A stretch of DNA of 54,252 nt, taken from assembly GCA_023433265.1 (NCBI GenBank), contig JAEZDR010000057.1, forward strand, positions 1 through 54,252, given 5' to 3'. This document shows, piece after piece, positions 1 through 8,116 of the stretch. Within the stretch, counting starts at the first letter, position 1; each line of letters begins with the position of its first letter. This DNA comes from Bacteroidota bacterium (GTDB lineage Bacteria; Bacteroidota; Bacteroidia; Chitinophagales; Chitinophagaceae). The position numbers and the translations under genes are program-made. A model generated the notes under the pieces. It saw only the letters and a program-made list of their open reading frames with translations, did no database searches and was not told the DNA's origin.

Positions 1-609
1 TGGATGCATGCTTCTGAAAAAGCTATAAAAGGGCAGATTAGAATGGAAGAAGCGGTACAAGTGTTGAGGCGATATGCGCAGTACCCGGTTGGCTCCCGAA
101 AGCTGTTATTTACATCGAACCACGACGAAAACACCTGGAATGGAACTGAGTATGAGAAGTATGGACATGCAGCTAAGGCACTTGCGGTATTAAGTTGTAC
201 TTTCCCTGGTATACCCCTCATTTATTCCGGGCAGGAGAAGCCAAACCATCAGCGCCTACCTTTTTTTGAAAAAGCCCATATAGACTGGGGTAGCACGAAC
301 GAACTGCATGAATTCTACAAAAGGATACTAGAATTGCGGAAGCAGAACCTGGCATTGCAGGAGAGCGCTTCTGTTTTATTTCTTGAAACGAATCGCAACG
401 ATTGCATCATCGCATACCTGTGCAGGAGGCAACAAGACAAAGTTCTCGTTATTATAAATTTGGGGAGAGAGGTTTATGATGTCCTGATAAATCATCTGGC
501 GATTTCAGGTAGTTATCTTGATTTGTTCACGCATGAATCCCTGGCCTTCAATAGAGAAATGAAAGTTAGCCTTCAGCCGGGAGGCTTTAAGGTGCTGTAC
601 GAAAAATAA
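1..609 (+). CDS. Alpha-amylase family (GH13) glycoside hydrolase, 3' part
   Basis: The frame is open from the first base, so the gene begins before the window and only the last ~202 residues are seen. The stretch TSNHDENTWNGTE (about bases 112-150) matches the conserved GH13 region IV, where an NHD motif carries the transition-state-stabilising Asp. It is followed by IPLIYSGQE, usual at the end of the catalytic barrel, and then an all-beta C-terminal domain ending at TAA 607-609. GH13 enzymes cleave or transfer alpha-1,4/1,6-glucans; the exact specificity cannot be set without the N-terminal half. ATG at 4 is an internal Met. Confidence 0.85.
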   Translation, partial: WMHASEKAIKGQIRMEEAVQVLRRYAQYPVGSRKLLFTSNHDENTWNGTEYEKYGHAAKALAVLSCTFPGIPLIYSGQEKPNHQRLPFFEKAHIDWGSTNELHEFYKRILELRKQNLALQESASVLFLETNRNDCIIAYLCRRQQDKVLVIINLGREVYDVLINHLAISGSYLDLFTHESLAFNREMKVSLQPGGFKVLYEK

Positions 610-743
610 TAGACTTCGGGCGGGAGGTATATTGATCCTTGTTTTCGATAGCTATCTTGCAAAAATGGAGGCATTTACCGTAACTAAAGTCACCGAATAG
701 ATTTTTAGATAAGATCACCTTTGTTCTCTAAAATAAAATTGTG

Positions 744-1049
744 ATGAACTTTATCAAAAATCTATTCAAACCCTCTACGGATTTCAAACAATTGTTTTCC
801 GAAGGAGCCATCATCATTGATGTACGCAGCCGGGAGGAGTACAACTCGGGGCACATAGAGGGTTCTAGAAATGTGCCTTTAGATAGTCTAAAAAAGGAAG
901 CAGCAAAAATTAAGAGTCTGAACAAGCCTGTTATCACCGTTTGCCTTAGCGGCGGACGCAGTGCAGTAGCAAAGAGTATATTGAGCGGTGCTGGTATAGA
1001 GGTTTATAACGGCGGAGGATGGAGCGGGTTAAAAAGGCAATTACAATAA
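744..1049 (+). CDS. Rhodanese-like domain protein
   Basis: A 101-residue single-domain rhodanese. IIIDVRSREEY followed by GHIEGSRNVPL is the classical N-terminal rhodanese signature. The active-site loop is CLSGGRS with the catalytic Cys at about residue 67, which carries the persulfide in sulfurtransferases. GTG 741 directly precedes ATG 744 in frame; ATG is chosen. There is no signal peptide, so it is cytoplasmic. The thioredoxin gene begins 50 bp downstream on the same strand, which suggests a small thiol/sulfur-handling pair. The physiological sulfur acceptor is unknown. Confidence 0.85.
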   Translation: MNFIKNLFKPSTDFKQLFSEGAIIIDVRSREEYNSGHIEGSRNVPLDSLKKEAAKIKSLNKPVITVCLSGGRSAVAKSILSGAGIEVYNGGGWSGLKRQLQ

Positions 1050-1099
1050 CAACTTGGTGCGGAGCTTGAGATAAATGAAATCTAACTAAAGCAAAAGAC

Positions 1100-1477
1100 A
1101 TGGCGACGGTTCAATTAACTACAGAAGGGTTTAAGAAAGAAATATTTGATTATACCAGCCAAAAAGATTGGGCATATGCAGGAAACCTGCCGGCCATCGT
1201 AGACTTTTATGCCGACTGGTGCGGACCCTGTAAAATGGTAGCGCCCGTATTGGAGGAACTATCCAAACAGTACGACGGAAAGCTTGTGATCTATAAAATT
1301 GACACAGAAAAAGAAGAGGAAGTTTCAGCAGTTTTTGGCATTCAAAGTATACCCACCTTCCTGTTCATACCTGTTGGAGCGGATCCTATGATGCAGCCGG
1401 GGGCGCTTCCAAAACATGTGTTTCAGCGAATAATCGAGGAAAAGTTATTGAAGCAGGAAGATAAAAAAGTGGACTAG
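1100..1477 (+). CDS. Thioredoxin family protein
   Basis: A 125-residue thioredoxin fold with the full active site WCGPC (Cys41 and Cys44), preceded by AIVDFYADW and followed by the cis-Pro loop QSIPTFLF. It is a little longer than classical thioredoxin (~105 aa) because of an N-terminal extension and a Lys-rich C-terminal tail. No signal peptide or lipobox is visible, so it is predicted to be a cytoplasmic disulfide reductase. It lies 50 bp after the rhodanese gene, probably in one transcript, and 46 bp before tRNA-Arg. Whether it is the main thioredoxin of the cell cannot be judged here. Confidence 0.9.
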   Translation: MATVQLTTEGFKKEIFDYTSQKDWAYAGNLPAIVDFYADWCGPCKMVAPVLEELSKQYDGKLVIYKIDTEKEEEVSAVFGIQSIPTFLFIPVGADPMMQPGALPKHVFQRIIEEKLLKQEDKKVD

Positions 1478-1523
1478 AGGCTTTGGTATTGTAGCTGCTT
1501 ATGCTTTATTTTGCAGCCCTGTT

Positions 1524-1598
1524 GGCCTCGTAGTTCAATGGATAGAATAGAAGTTTCCTAAACTTTAGATACAGGTTCGATTCCTGTCGAGGCTACCA
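1524..1598 (+). tRNA. tRNA-Arg (anticodon CCU)
   Basis: A complete cloverleaf can be folded by hand: acceptor arm GGCCTCG (1524-1530) pairs with CGAGGCT (1588-1594, one G:U); the D stem is GTTC/GAAT; the anticodon stem GAAGT/ACTTT closes the 7-nt loop TTCCTAA with anticodon CCT at 1557-1559; the T stem ACAGG/CCTGT closes TTCGATT. The discriminator is A1595 and CCA (1596-1598) is encoded. CCU reads the AGG arginine codon. TTGG at 1483-1486 and TTATTTTG near 1506-1513 could be its Bacteroidota-type promoter. Confidence 0.95.
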
Positions 1599-1731
1599 TA
1601 CATAAAGGGTGCGCAGAAATGCCACCCTTCTTCATTTTTCATAGTTACTTTTTTATCGATGCAACCTTGTAGGCTCCATTTGCTGTATTAACTGGTACAA
1701 AGTTTTCTTGCATGCTTCTAAACAAAAACTT

Positions 1732-2601
1732 ATGCCCAGGCTATCCGGCAAAAAAGATAAATCCCGCAAACCACAAAGCCAGCGACGACCAGGAAGAGAA
1801 GATAAAATGACACCGAAGCCCGTTGCAAAAAAAGCTTCACAAATCGGCACTGGAAAACTGCAAAACAAAGTAGCCCTTATAACCGGTGGCGACAGCGGCA
1901 TTGGCAGGGCTGTAGCTATCCTTTTCGCAAAAGAAGGGGCAGATATCGCAATCGGATATTTAAACGAGCATAAGGATGCAGAGAAGACGAAAATTGAGGT
2001 GGAAAGCCATGGTGTAACATGCCTGCTGCTGCCCGGTGATATATCGAAGGAAAGCGTGTGTAAACGTTATGTATCTAAAACCATCAAAACATTTGGCAAG
2101 ATCGACATCCTCGTAAACAACGCTGCATTACATTGGGAAAGTAAAAAGTTGGAGGATATATCAACCGAGCAAATGATGAAAACATTTGCAACTAATATAT
2201 TTTCCTACTTCTGGGTAAGTAGATATGCACTGCCACACATGAAGAAAGGGAGTTGCATCATCAATTCATCATCGGTTACTGCTTACAGGGGAAGCGGCCA
2301 CCTGATAGACTATTCCTCAACTAAAGGTGCCATCGTTACGTTTACGCGAAGCCTTTCCGCCAATCTGGTGGAAAGAAACATCAGGGTAAATGGTGTTGCA
2401 CCCGGCCCCATTTGGACACCGTTGATTGCTTCGAGCTTCAAACCAACGAAAGTTGCAAAACACGGGGCAAAGGTTCCCATGCAACGGGCAGGCGAGCCTG
2501 CAGAGGTTGCACCAGCCTACCTATTTCTCGCTTCAGACGACGCAGCCTACATAACGGGTCAGTTTATCCATGTGAACGGGGGAGAAATCATCAATGGATA
2601 A
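1732..2601 (+). CDS. SDR family oxidoreductase (YghA / general-stress type)
   Basis: A classical short-chain dehydrogenase/reductase. Starting at ATG 1732 (MPRLSG) gives 289 residues; an in-frame TTG at 1708 is less likely. The cofactor motif TGGDSGIG lies at about residues 51-58, NNAA at about 129-132, and the catalytic Ser, Tyr and Lys fall in INSSSV and DYSSTK (Tyr194, Lys198). The long basic N-terminal extension containing KMTPKP is typical of the YghA/YdaD stress-induced SDR subgroup. It should be a cytoplasmic NAD(P)-dependent reductase or aldehyde/alcohol dehydrogenase of unknown substrate. The next genes are also stress-family genes (DUF892, DUF4142). Confidence 0.9.
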   Translation: MPRLSGKKDKSRKPQSQRRPGREDKMTPKPVAKKASQIGTGKLQNKVALITGGDSGIGRAVAILFAKEGADIAIGYLNEHKDAEKTKIEVESHGVTCLLLPGDISKESVCKRYVSKTIKTFGKIDILVNNAALHWESKKLEDISTEQMMKTFATNIFSYFWVSRYALPHMKKGSCIINSSSVTAYRGSGHLIDYSSTKGAIVTFTRSLSANLVERNIRVNGVAPGPIWTPLIASSFKPTKVAKHGAKVPMQRAGEPAEVAPAYLFLASDDAAYITGQFIHVNGGEIING

Positions 2602-2715
2602 TTCAATAAGCAGCAGGGAAAACACTCGTTTTACTTAAGGCTACAGATTGTATTAAACATAATTGGCATAGTTATTTCGGCATACCGTACCACACCAAAA
2701 ACATCAATTTTTTTT

Positions 2716-3429
2716 ATGGCAACAAGGACATCAGGAAAAAATAATTCCAGGAAATCTTCCGGTTCTAAAACCGCTGCATCAAAAAGCTCACGAGGGTCAT
2801 CCAAGTCAGCACCTTCCAAAGCTGCAGCCTCCAAAGGCGGGCGAAACAGTAGCAAGACAGCTGCGCGTAAACGTTCCTCGGCAAGCGGTCGCACCACAGC
2901 CTCATCACAAACCCCTCAAAGAAAAAATTTGATGATGAAGTTTTTTGTAGATGCATTGAAAGACATTTACTGGGCAGAAAAGGCTGGCGTAAAAGCCATG
3001 AAAAAAATGGCAAAGAACTCAACCTCTGAAGAGCTGAAGGAAGCGTTTTTGGACCACATGGTAATGACAGAAAACCAAATTGAGCGCCTTGAGCAGGTTT
3101 TTGGAATGATGGAGATGCGTCCGCAAGCAAAGAAATGCGATGCAATGGCGGGATTGATAGAGGAAGTTGAGTCAACCATTGAAGAAACAAAGGACGATAC
3201 GATGACCCGCGATGCTGCACTGATTATTGGCGCCCAAAAAGCTGAACACTATGAGATTGCTGCCTATGGTGGTTTAACTACCCTGGCAAAAACAATGGGT
3301 CGAATGGAAATTGCAGAATTGCTTGCAGAAAGTCTTGAGGAAGAAAAGCAAACAGATGAACTTTTAACTTCCATAGCTGAAAGTGCTATCAATATGCAAG
3401 CCGCCGAGGAAGAAGGCGAAGACGATTAA
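2716..3429 (+). CDS. DUF892 (YciF-like) ferritin-like protein with basic histone-like tail
   Basis: A 237-residue protein in two parts. Residues 1-~70 are low complexity, rich in Lys, Ser, Ala, Arg and Gly (repeated SSK/KSA/AAS units), like the tail of histone H1. Residues ~72-237 form the DUF892/YciF four-helix ferritin-like bundle: FFVDALKDIYWAEK at the start and Glu/His-bearing helices such as AQKAEHYEIAAY. Family members are induced by stress and have a dimetal-like helix bundle. The basic tail is an addition that could bind DNA (inference). It ends in an acidic tail and is followed 28 bp later by the DUF4142 gene. Confidence 0.85.
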   Translation: MATRTSGKNNSRKSSGSKTAASKSSRGSSKSAPSKAAASKGGRNSSKTAARKRSSASGRTTASSQTPQRKNLMMKFFVDALKDIYWAEKAGVKAMKKMAKNSTSEELKEAFLDHMVMTENQIERLEQVFGMMEMRPQAKKCDAMAGLIEEVESTIEETKDDTMTRDAALIIGAQKAEHYEIAAYGGLTTLAKTMGRMEIAELLAESLEEEKQTDELLTSIAESAINMQAAEEEGEDD

Positions 3430-3457
3430 AATCGAGTACTAATACAAACAGATAAAT

Positions 3458-4033
3458 ATGAAATACTTCATTTTAGTTTTTTCGATGTTCACGTTTTCGC
3501 TTGTTGCCTGCGACAGTGGCGGAAGTGAAAACAACATGAACGATAGTACCACCAACCCTGTAGAGCATGCAGAAAACAGGAACGACAACCTGCCAGATTC
3601 GGCCGATGATGATGCGGATGAAATGGTTGACGCAGCTCACAGCGGTCTGATGGAAATAGCCATGGCGCAACATGCCCTTAAGCAAGCACAAAGTGCCGAA
3701 GTAAGAAAGGTAGCTCAAACCATCCTCGACGATCACAAGCAAATGAACACCGACCTGAAGGCGCTGGCTGCAAAGAAAAACATCACCTTGCCGGAAGCCT
3801 TACCAAAGAAAGAGCAAGACGATATAGACAAAAACGATAAAAAAGGCAAGGAGTACGACAAATCCTACCTGGATGATGTGATTAAAATGCACGAGAAGGA
3901 CATTGATGAAATAAAAGACGCTGCTGAAGACTCCAAAGATGGAGATGTTAAAAAGTTGTTCGGCGATGCGATTCCCAAACTGCAACGCCACCTTGATATG
4001 GCAAAGGCAGCGCGGGAAAAGATAACCCAATAG
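3458..4033 (+). CDS. DUF4142 lipoprotein
   Basis: A 191-residue protein with a lipoprotein signal peptide (MKYFILVFSMFTFSLVACDS; the lipobox Cys is residue 18). After a disordered Asp/Asn-rich linker comes the helical DUF4142 domain (about residues 55-190), recognisable by MEIAMAQHALKQAQSAEVRK, ILDDHKQMNTDL and LQRHLDMAKAAREKI. The family is a ferritin-like helical bundle, usually in the periplasm or outer membrane and often found among stress genes; its biochemical role is not established. It is followed by a strong terminator at 4056-4092, so the DUF892-DUF4142 pair probably ends a transcript. Confidence 0.85.
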   Translation: MKYFILVFSMFTFSLVACDSGGSENNMNDSTTNPVEHAENRNDNLPDSADDDADEMVDAAHSGLMEIAMAQHALKQAQSAEVRKVAQTILDDHKQMNTDLKALAAKKNITLPEALPKKEQDDIDKNDKKGKEYDKSYLDDVIKMHEKDIDEIKDAAEDSKDGDVKKLFGDAIPKLQRHLDMAKAAREKITQ

Positions 4034-4055
4034 AAATTATTCAAACGGACTTACT

Positions 4056-4092
4056 AAAAAAGACAGGCCAGCATAATGTGGCCTGTCTTTTT
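4056..4092 (+). terminator. Intrinsic terminator after the DUF4142 gene
   Basis: A 9-bp perfect stem, GACAGGCCA (4062-4070) with TGGCCTGTC (4079-4087) around an 8-nt loop, preceded by A-rich DNA and followed by TTTTT. It lies 22 bp after the DUF4142 stop and only 15 bp before the next start codon. Confidence 0.9.
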
Positions 4093-4106
4093 CTATATAC
4101 CTATGC

Positions 4107-5348
4107 ATGGAATTGAGGAATGGGATGCCTTATTGGCTGATTAAGAATGGTCTGCTCAACAACTATGAAAAGCTTTCCGGGGATACGGAAACACAGGTGT
4201 TGATTATCGGAGGGGGAATTAGCGGTGCAATGAATGCGTATTTCCTGGCCAATGCGGGTGTTGACTGTGTTTTGGTGGAAAAAGGAGCAATTGCCCAAGG
4301 GAGTACATGTACCAGTACCTCTTTATTGCAATATGAATTGGACACACCGCTTTCATTATTAAGCGAGCAAATTGGATTCAGACAAGCATCGAGGGCCTAC
4401 CACCTGGGCGCTGAGGCGATAGACGATCTCCGATACATCATGCAAACACTTAAATGCGATGAATTTGAAAAATCAGGTTCTCTCTTTTATGCGTCTACCA
4501 AAAAAGATGAAACACTAATTAAGGAAGAGTTTGAAATCAGGAAAAAGGCCGGGTTGCATGTTGAATATTTAAATGGAAATGAAGTAGAAGCCAGGTTTGG
4601 CTTCAAAACCACCAATGCTATATACTCCAGCCATGCAGCGTGTGTGGACCCATATAAACTAACACATGCCTTGCTGCAATATGTTATAAAAAAAGGTGTC
4701 CAGGTATTCAACCATACTGGATTAACAGATATTAATTATGAATCTGAGGGTGTAACCGTTAGAACCAATACGGGGTTTAGTATAAAGGCGAAACAGATTG
4801 TAAACGCTTCGGGGGGCTTTACGCAAAAATTTATAGACCAGTATCCGCTGCGTTTATACAACAGTTACGCTATTATATCAGAGCCCGGTGTAAATGAAAG
4901 CACGTTAAACGCCGCAGAGAAATGCATGTTCCTGAGTTCTGCAAATCCATACTTATACATTCGCACTACTTCCGATCAGCGTATCGTAGTCGGTGGCCGG
5001 GACGAAGCATGGGTAGATGGAAACCAGGGTGACAGAATACTAAAAACTAAATCGAGGCAGCTTGCCGCAGACTTCAAACGTCTTTTTGGAACAGAACTGA
5101 AAACGGAATATAGTTGGTCGGGCGTTTACACAGGCACAGCCGATACATTGCCTTTGGTGGGTGCTGTTTCAACGGTACCTCACACGTTCTTTACCACCGG
5201 ATTCGGGGGGAATGGAATTACTTTGAGCCTTGTGGCTGCAGAGATTATCAGGGATAAACTATTGGGACATAGCCATCGAGATGAAGAGCTTTTCTCGTTC
5301 GAACGTAAAACAGCAATGGCAAAAGAATTTGTAAAACATCCTTCTTAA
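4107..5348 (+). CDS. FAD-dependent oxidoreductase (DAO family)
   Basis: A 413-residue flavoprotein of the D-amino-acid oxidase/glycine oxidase fold. The dinucleotide-binding motif VLIIGGGISGAMNAYFLA lies at about residues 31-48, VEKGAIAQGSTCTSTSLLQ is the second FAD contact, and the C-terminal GFGGNGITLS closes the FAD site. No signal peptide is seen. The amine substrate is unknown. The start lies just past a terminator, leaving little room for a separate promoter; ATG 4122 is an alternative. It is followed by a bidirectional terminator. A second, more distant DAO protein is at 15174. Confidence 0.85.
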   Translation: MELRNGMPYWLIKNGLLNNYEKLSGDTETQVLIIGGGISGAMNAYFLANAGVDCVLVEKGAIAQGSTCTSTSLLQYELDTPLSLLSEQIGFRQASRAYHLGAEAIDDLRYIMQTLKCDEFEKSGSLFYASTKKDETLIKEEFEIRKKAGLHVEYLNGNEVEARFGFKTTNAIYSSHAACVDPYKLTHALLQYVIKKGVQVFNHTGLTDINYESEGVTVRTNTGFSIKAKQIVNASGGFTQKFIDQYPLRLYNSYAIISEPGVNESTLNAAEKCMFLSSANPYLYIRTTSDQRIVVGGRDEAWVDGNQGDRILKTKSRQLAADFKRLFGTELKTEYSWSGVYTGTADTLPLVGAVSTVPHTFFTTGFGGNGITLSLVAAEIIRDKLLGHSHRDEELFSFERKTAMAKEFVKHPS

Positions 5349-5363
5349 ACCGAAATGAAAAAA

Positions 5364-5392
5364 GCCGAGGGTTTCAACCTTCGGCTTTTTTT
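5364..5392. terminator. Bidirectional intrinsic terminator
   Basis: GCCGAGGG (5364-5371) pairs with CCTTCGGC (5378-5385) with one G:U; A-run on the left and T-run on the right. It sits between the convergent DAO gene and the minus-strand DUF2383 gene and can serve both. Confidence 0.9.
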
Positions 5393-5416
5393 ATCCAGAA
5401 TTGTAAAGATTATTAT

Positions 5417-5890
5417 TTAGTGCCGAAGCGTTGTGTTCAGCAGTTTAACGCGAACAAATGCGTAAAGCATTCCGTTAAGCTGATACGTGATCATGCTACG
5501 TAAGTGCTGGTACAAGGTAGGATCGTTCAAAACCTCCCTATAGGCTTTAATAATGAGGTTTTCTCTTTTACCGCATTCGCTTAAAATTTCTTCGTTGTTG
5601 CTTTTTTCCCAGCTCTTGGTCTCGTACCAATGGTAACCGTTTTGGCTAATGCTCGTTTTTTGAGGATCGCCGCCCAAACATGAGATTTGAGCTGATAATT
5701 CATTAATGTACTGACCACATTCCATAGCAAGGCCATCGATTGCTTTTTGAACATTCTTGTCAGGCATTAATAAAGCTATCTGTTCGTACCCACTTTTGCT
5801 TTCCTGCAAAATATCAAGGAGGAAGTTCAGCTTTTGAGCCAAATAGTGGTTTTTCAAATTCTGGGCGGTTCTTACGGTAACGGCTTCCAT
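5417..5890 (-). CDS. PA2169-type four-helix-bundle protein (DUF2383)
   Basis: A 157-residue all-helical protein without signal peptide. The pattern matches the DUF2383/PA2169 family: LNFLLDILQESKSGYEQIALLMPD near the start, a central ECGQYINELSAQISCLGGDPQ segment (the GGDP turn is typical) and ECGKRENLIIKAYREVLND towards the end. The family is ferritin-like in fold and is usually found among stress or envelope genes; no reaction is known. It fits with the DUF892 and DUF4142 genes nearby, three helical-bundle stress-type proteins within 3.2 kb. The start ATG 5890 is the only good candidate. Confidence 0.85.
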   Translation of the reverse strand: MEAVTVRTAQNLKNHYLAQKLNFLLDILQESKSGYEQIALLMPDKNVQKAIDGLAMECGQYINELSAQISCLGGDPQKTSISQNGYHWYETKSWEKSNNEEILSECGKRENLIIKAYREVLNDPTLYQHLRSMITYQLNGMLYAFVRVKLLNTTLRH

Positions 5891-6438
5891 GCAAACAATT
5901 TGAGTTAATAAAGCAATTAGTATACCACTGTATATTATATACTCCCCTGAAACTAAGGCTGAGTCAAATGTTTAGCGTTTCACATTATTTAAAACAACGG
6001 TTTAATCCGTCCAATTCATAATCGAGTGGCGATCCCATTGACTGTTTTTTTATAGCTCATGAAACAATAAGGGCGTTGATGCTGAACATGGTGTTAAAAA
6101 GGCAATGAGGTTTTAGAGCTGAAATTCATCCCCAACCTATCGCTTAAATTGAACCAAGAGGACCCTGTTGAAAACACAATTGGGTTTGGATACGTAGACG
6201 CTTATATTTTTTTTCTCAAGATGCATAGATGTCTCAAGATGGCTGGAATGATAGAAAACAGTAGAATACCCGAGTTTTTTGCCGTAGAATAAACTCTACA
6301 CCCTCCTCAAAATGTAGAACAGAAAATAAAAAAACCGAAAATCCTGAAATTGAAGGGAAAACCGGCCAACATGATCGTATAAGTATCTTTATTAATACCT
6401 AAATGACGAATAATCTGATTTTTTACTGAATAGCAAAC

Positions 6439-6493
6439 GGTTTCCAGTGGGTCGCTGCATACAGACCCAATGCCGGAAACCTAGTGCATTGGG
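6439..6493. other. Overlapping alternative hairpins / dyad
   Basis: GGTTTCC (6439-6445) is complementary to GGAAACC (6475-6481), with an inner GGGTC/GACCC stem (6449-6453/6464-6468). In addition CCCAATGC (6466-6473) is perfectly complementary to GCATTGGG (6486-6493). The two pairings overlap and could be alternative hairpins or, without the inner stem, an H-type pseudoknot. At DNA level they could be operators, since the last arm overlaps a possible -33 element. Confidence 0.5.
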
Positions 6494-6519
6494 GTATTAT
6501 TGGTTATTTTGTACTTTCG
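6489..6519 (+). promoter_or_regulatory. Possible Bacteroidota-type promoter of the NtrC-family regulator gene
   Basis: TTG at 6489-6491, a 20-bp spacer, then TACTTTCG at 6512-6519, close to the TTG-N19/20-TAnnTTTG consensus. It would leave a ~125-nt leader before ATG 6649. Confidence 0.4.
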
Positions 6520-6648
6520 ATCACATACACAGCCTGTCACAGGAACGATATTTGTTTTTTATGAGGCACATTGACGAGTGCCCCCGAAAAAATAATTTCA
6601 ATAATCTGTTTTTAGGCAAGCTCTAATCCTTTATAGTAAACTGCGACC

Positions 6649-8070
6649 ATGAAAAAAATACTTATAGTTGATGACGACACGGACATGTGTTCCTTATTGG
6701 TTAACCTGTTGAACAAAAGAGGCTACCAGGCCGATTTTGCGCATTCAGGTGCCAAAGCACTAAAGAAGTTCAAAGAAGACAAATTTGACCTCGTGATGAG
6801 CGACTATAGGCTGGGTGACACGGAAGGGGGAAAGCTCTTGTCAGAGCTTAAAAAAGTGGATCCACATGCTAACGTGATCATTTTCACAGGTTATGAGGAT
6901 GTAAAAACAGCAGTCAACGTAATTAAAATGGGTGCGTTTGACTATATCGTCAAACCTTTAATTCCGGATGAGGTGGTGGCAATCGTTGAGAAAAGCTTCG
7001 ATAGGAGCCACCAAAATGAGCATTCATCCGGGGGATCGCAAGGCTCAATGACCCAGACTGCAAAAAAACCAGGCGCGACCGGCAAGATTACCGGCAACGG
7101 TAGTTACCTGGTGGGTAATGCTCCAAAAACAAAAGAACTATACAGGCAGATTTCGTTGGTTGCACCAACTGATTATAGTGTAATTCTATATGGTGAGAGT
7201 GGTACGGGTAAGGAGGTAATGGCCCGCACAATTCATGAAATGAGTAACCGGGCAGGAAAGCCATTTATCGCCATGGACTGTGGGACCCTTTCGAGAGATC
7301 TCGCGGCAAGTGAACTCTTTGGTTATGTGAAAGGTGCTTTCACAGGAGCAATCGGCGATAAAGAAGGGCATTTTGAAATGGCAAACGGAGGTACGTTGTT
7401 CCTTGATGAAGTCGCTAACCTTTCCTACGACATACAGGCTTCTCTATTGCGTGTTATTCAAGAAAGAAAAGTTAAACGCGTAGGGGGCACTAAAGAAATA
7501 GACCTTGATGTAAGAATTATAGTAGCTTCAAACGAAGACCTGCAACAAGCTTACCAACAGGGCAAGTTTAGGGAGGACTTATTCCACCGCTTTAATGAAT
7601 TCTCTGTATCAATTCCACCACTAAGAGAAAGGAAAGAAGACATTCCTTTGTTCGGGGAATTTTTCCTAAAGCAAGCAAACAACGAGATTAACAAGCAGGT
7701 TGAGGGTTTTGACGACGAAGTGATGCAAATGTTCATGAGTTATTCATGGCCGGGCAACCTTCGCGAACTTAGGAATGTAATCCGTAAAGCTACTTTGCTG
7801 GCTACAGGCCCTACCATAACCAAGAAGATGTTTCCTGCGGAAGTTATGAAGATGGATATGCACCCGGCGGTTGGTGTTGAAAACCTGCCGATGGATACTG
7901 TGTTGCCCGCTGCACAAAACCTGAAGTCGGCTGCTTTCATGGCTGAGTATCAAACTATACTTAGCGCTTTAAAGAAAGTGAACTTCAATAAGACCAAAGC
8001 TGCGGAGTTGCTAAACATTGATCGCAAAACGCTCTACAATAAACTAAAAGCTTTTGAACTGCTGATGTAA
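6649..8070 (+). CDS. NtrC-family sigma-54-dependent response regulator
   Basis: 473 residues in the full three-domain order. Receiver 1-~120: acidic DDD near residue 8, phosphoacceptor Asp52 (MSDYRL), Lys102. AAA+ domain ~155-395: Walker A GESGTGKE (182-189), sigma-54 contact loop GAFTGA (229-234, intact), Walker B LFLDE, arginine-finger region FREDLFHR, and NLRELRN. C-terminal Fis-type helix-turn-helix ~430-473 (NKTKAAELLNIDRKTLYNKL). It should activate sigma-54 RNA polymerase after phosphorylation. No cognate histidine kinase lies beside it. Its target is unknown; a GG-N10-GC promoter with upstream dyads is present at 34.3-34.5 kb. Confidence 0.95.
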   Translation: MKKILIVDDDTDMCSLLVNLLNKRGYQADFAHSGAKALKKFKEDKFDLVMSDYRLGDTEGGKLLSELKKVDPHANVIIFTGYEDVKTAVNVIKMGAFDYIVKPLIPDEVVAIVEKSFDRSHQNEHSSGGSQGSMTQTAKKPGATGKITGNGSYLVGNAPKTKELYRQISLVAPTDYSVILYGESGTGKEVMARTIHEMSNRAGKPFIAMDCGTLSRDLAASELFGYVKGAFTGAIGDKEGHFEMANGGTLFLDEVANLSYDIQASLLRVIQERKVKRVGGTKEIDLDVRIIVASNEDLQQAYQQGKFREDLFHRFNEFSVSIPPLRERKEDIPLFGEFFLKQANNEINKQVEGFDDEVMQMFMSYSWPGNLRELRNVIRKATLLATGPTITKKMFPAEVMKMDMHPAVGVENLPMDTVLPAAQNLKSAAFMAEYQTILSALKKVNFNKTKAAELLNIDRKTLYNKLKAFELLM

Positions 8071-8116
8071 ATAGAAGGCACAGCATTTGAACTGGTAAAA
8101 AAAACTTTGCTTACAC

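Larger units (their letters stand above)
5891..6648. other. 758-bp stretch without a protein gene
   Basis: No convincing coding region on either strand. It separates the divergent DUF2383 gene from the sigma-54 activator gene. It contains three GTAGAA repeats (6261, 6284, 6314), a long dyad at 6439-6493 and a possible promoter at 6489-6519, annotated separately. The length is unusual for this gene-dense segment. Confidence 0.7.

Noticed and set aside
1485..1498. GG-N10-GC (sigma-54-like) before tRNA-Arg
   Set aside because: Flanking bases match the sigma-54 consensus poorly, tRNA genes normally use the main sigma factor, and a -33/-7 type promoter fits the same place.
1708..1731. TTG-initiated extension of the SDR gene
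   Set aside because: ATG at 1732 is better and the extension is not typical of the family.
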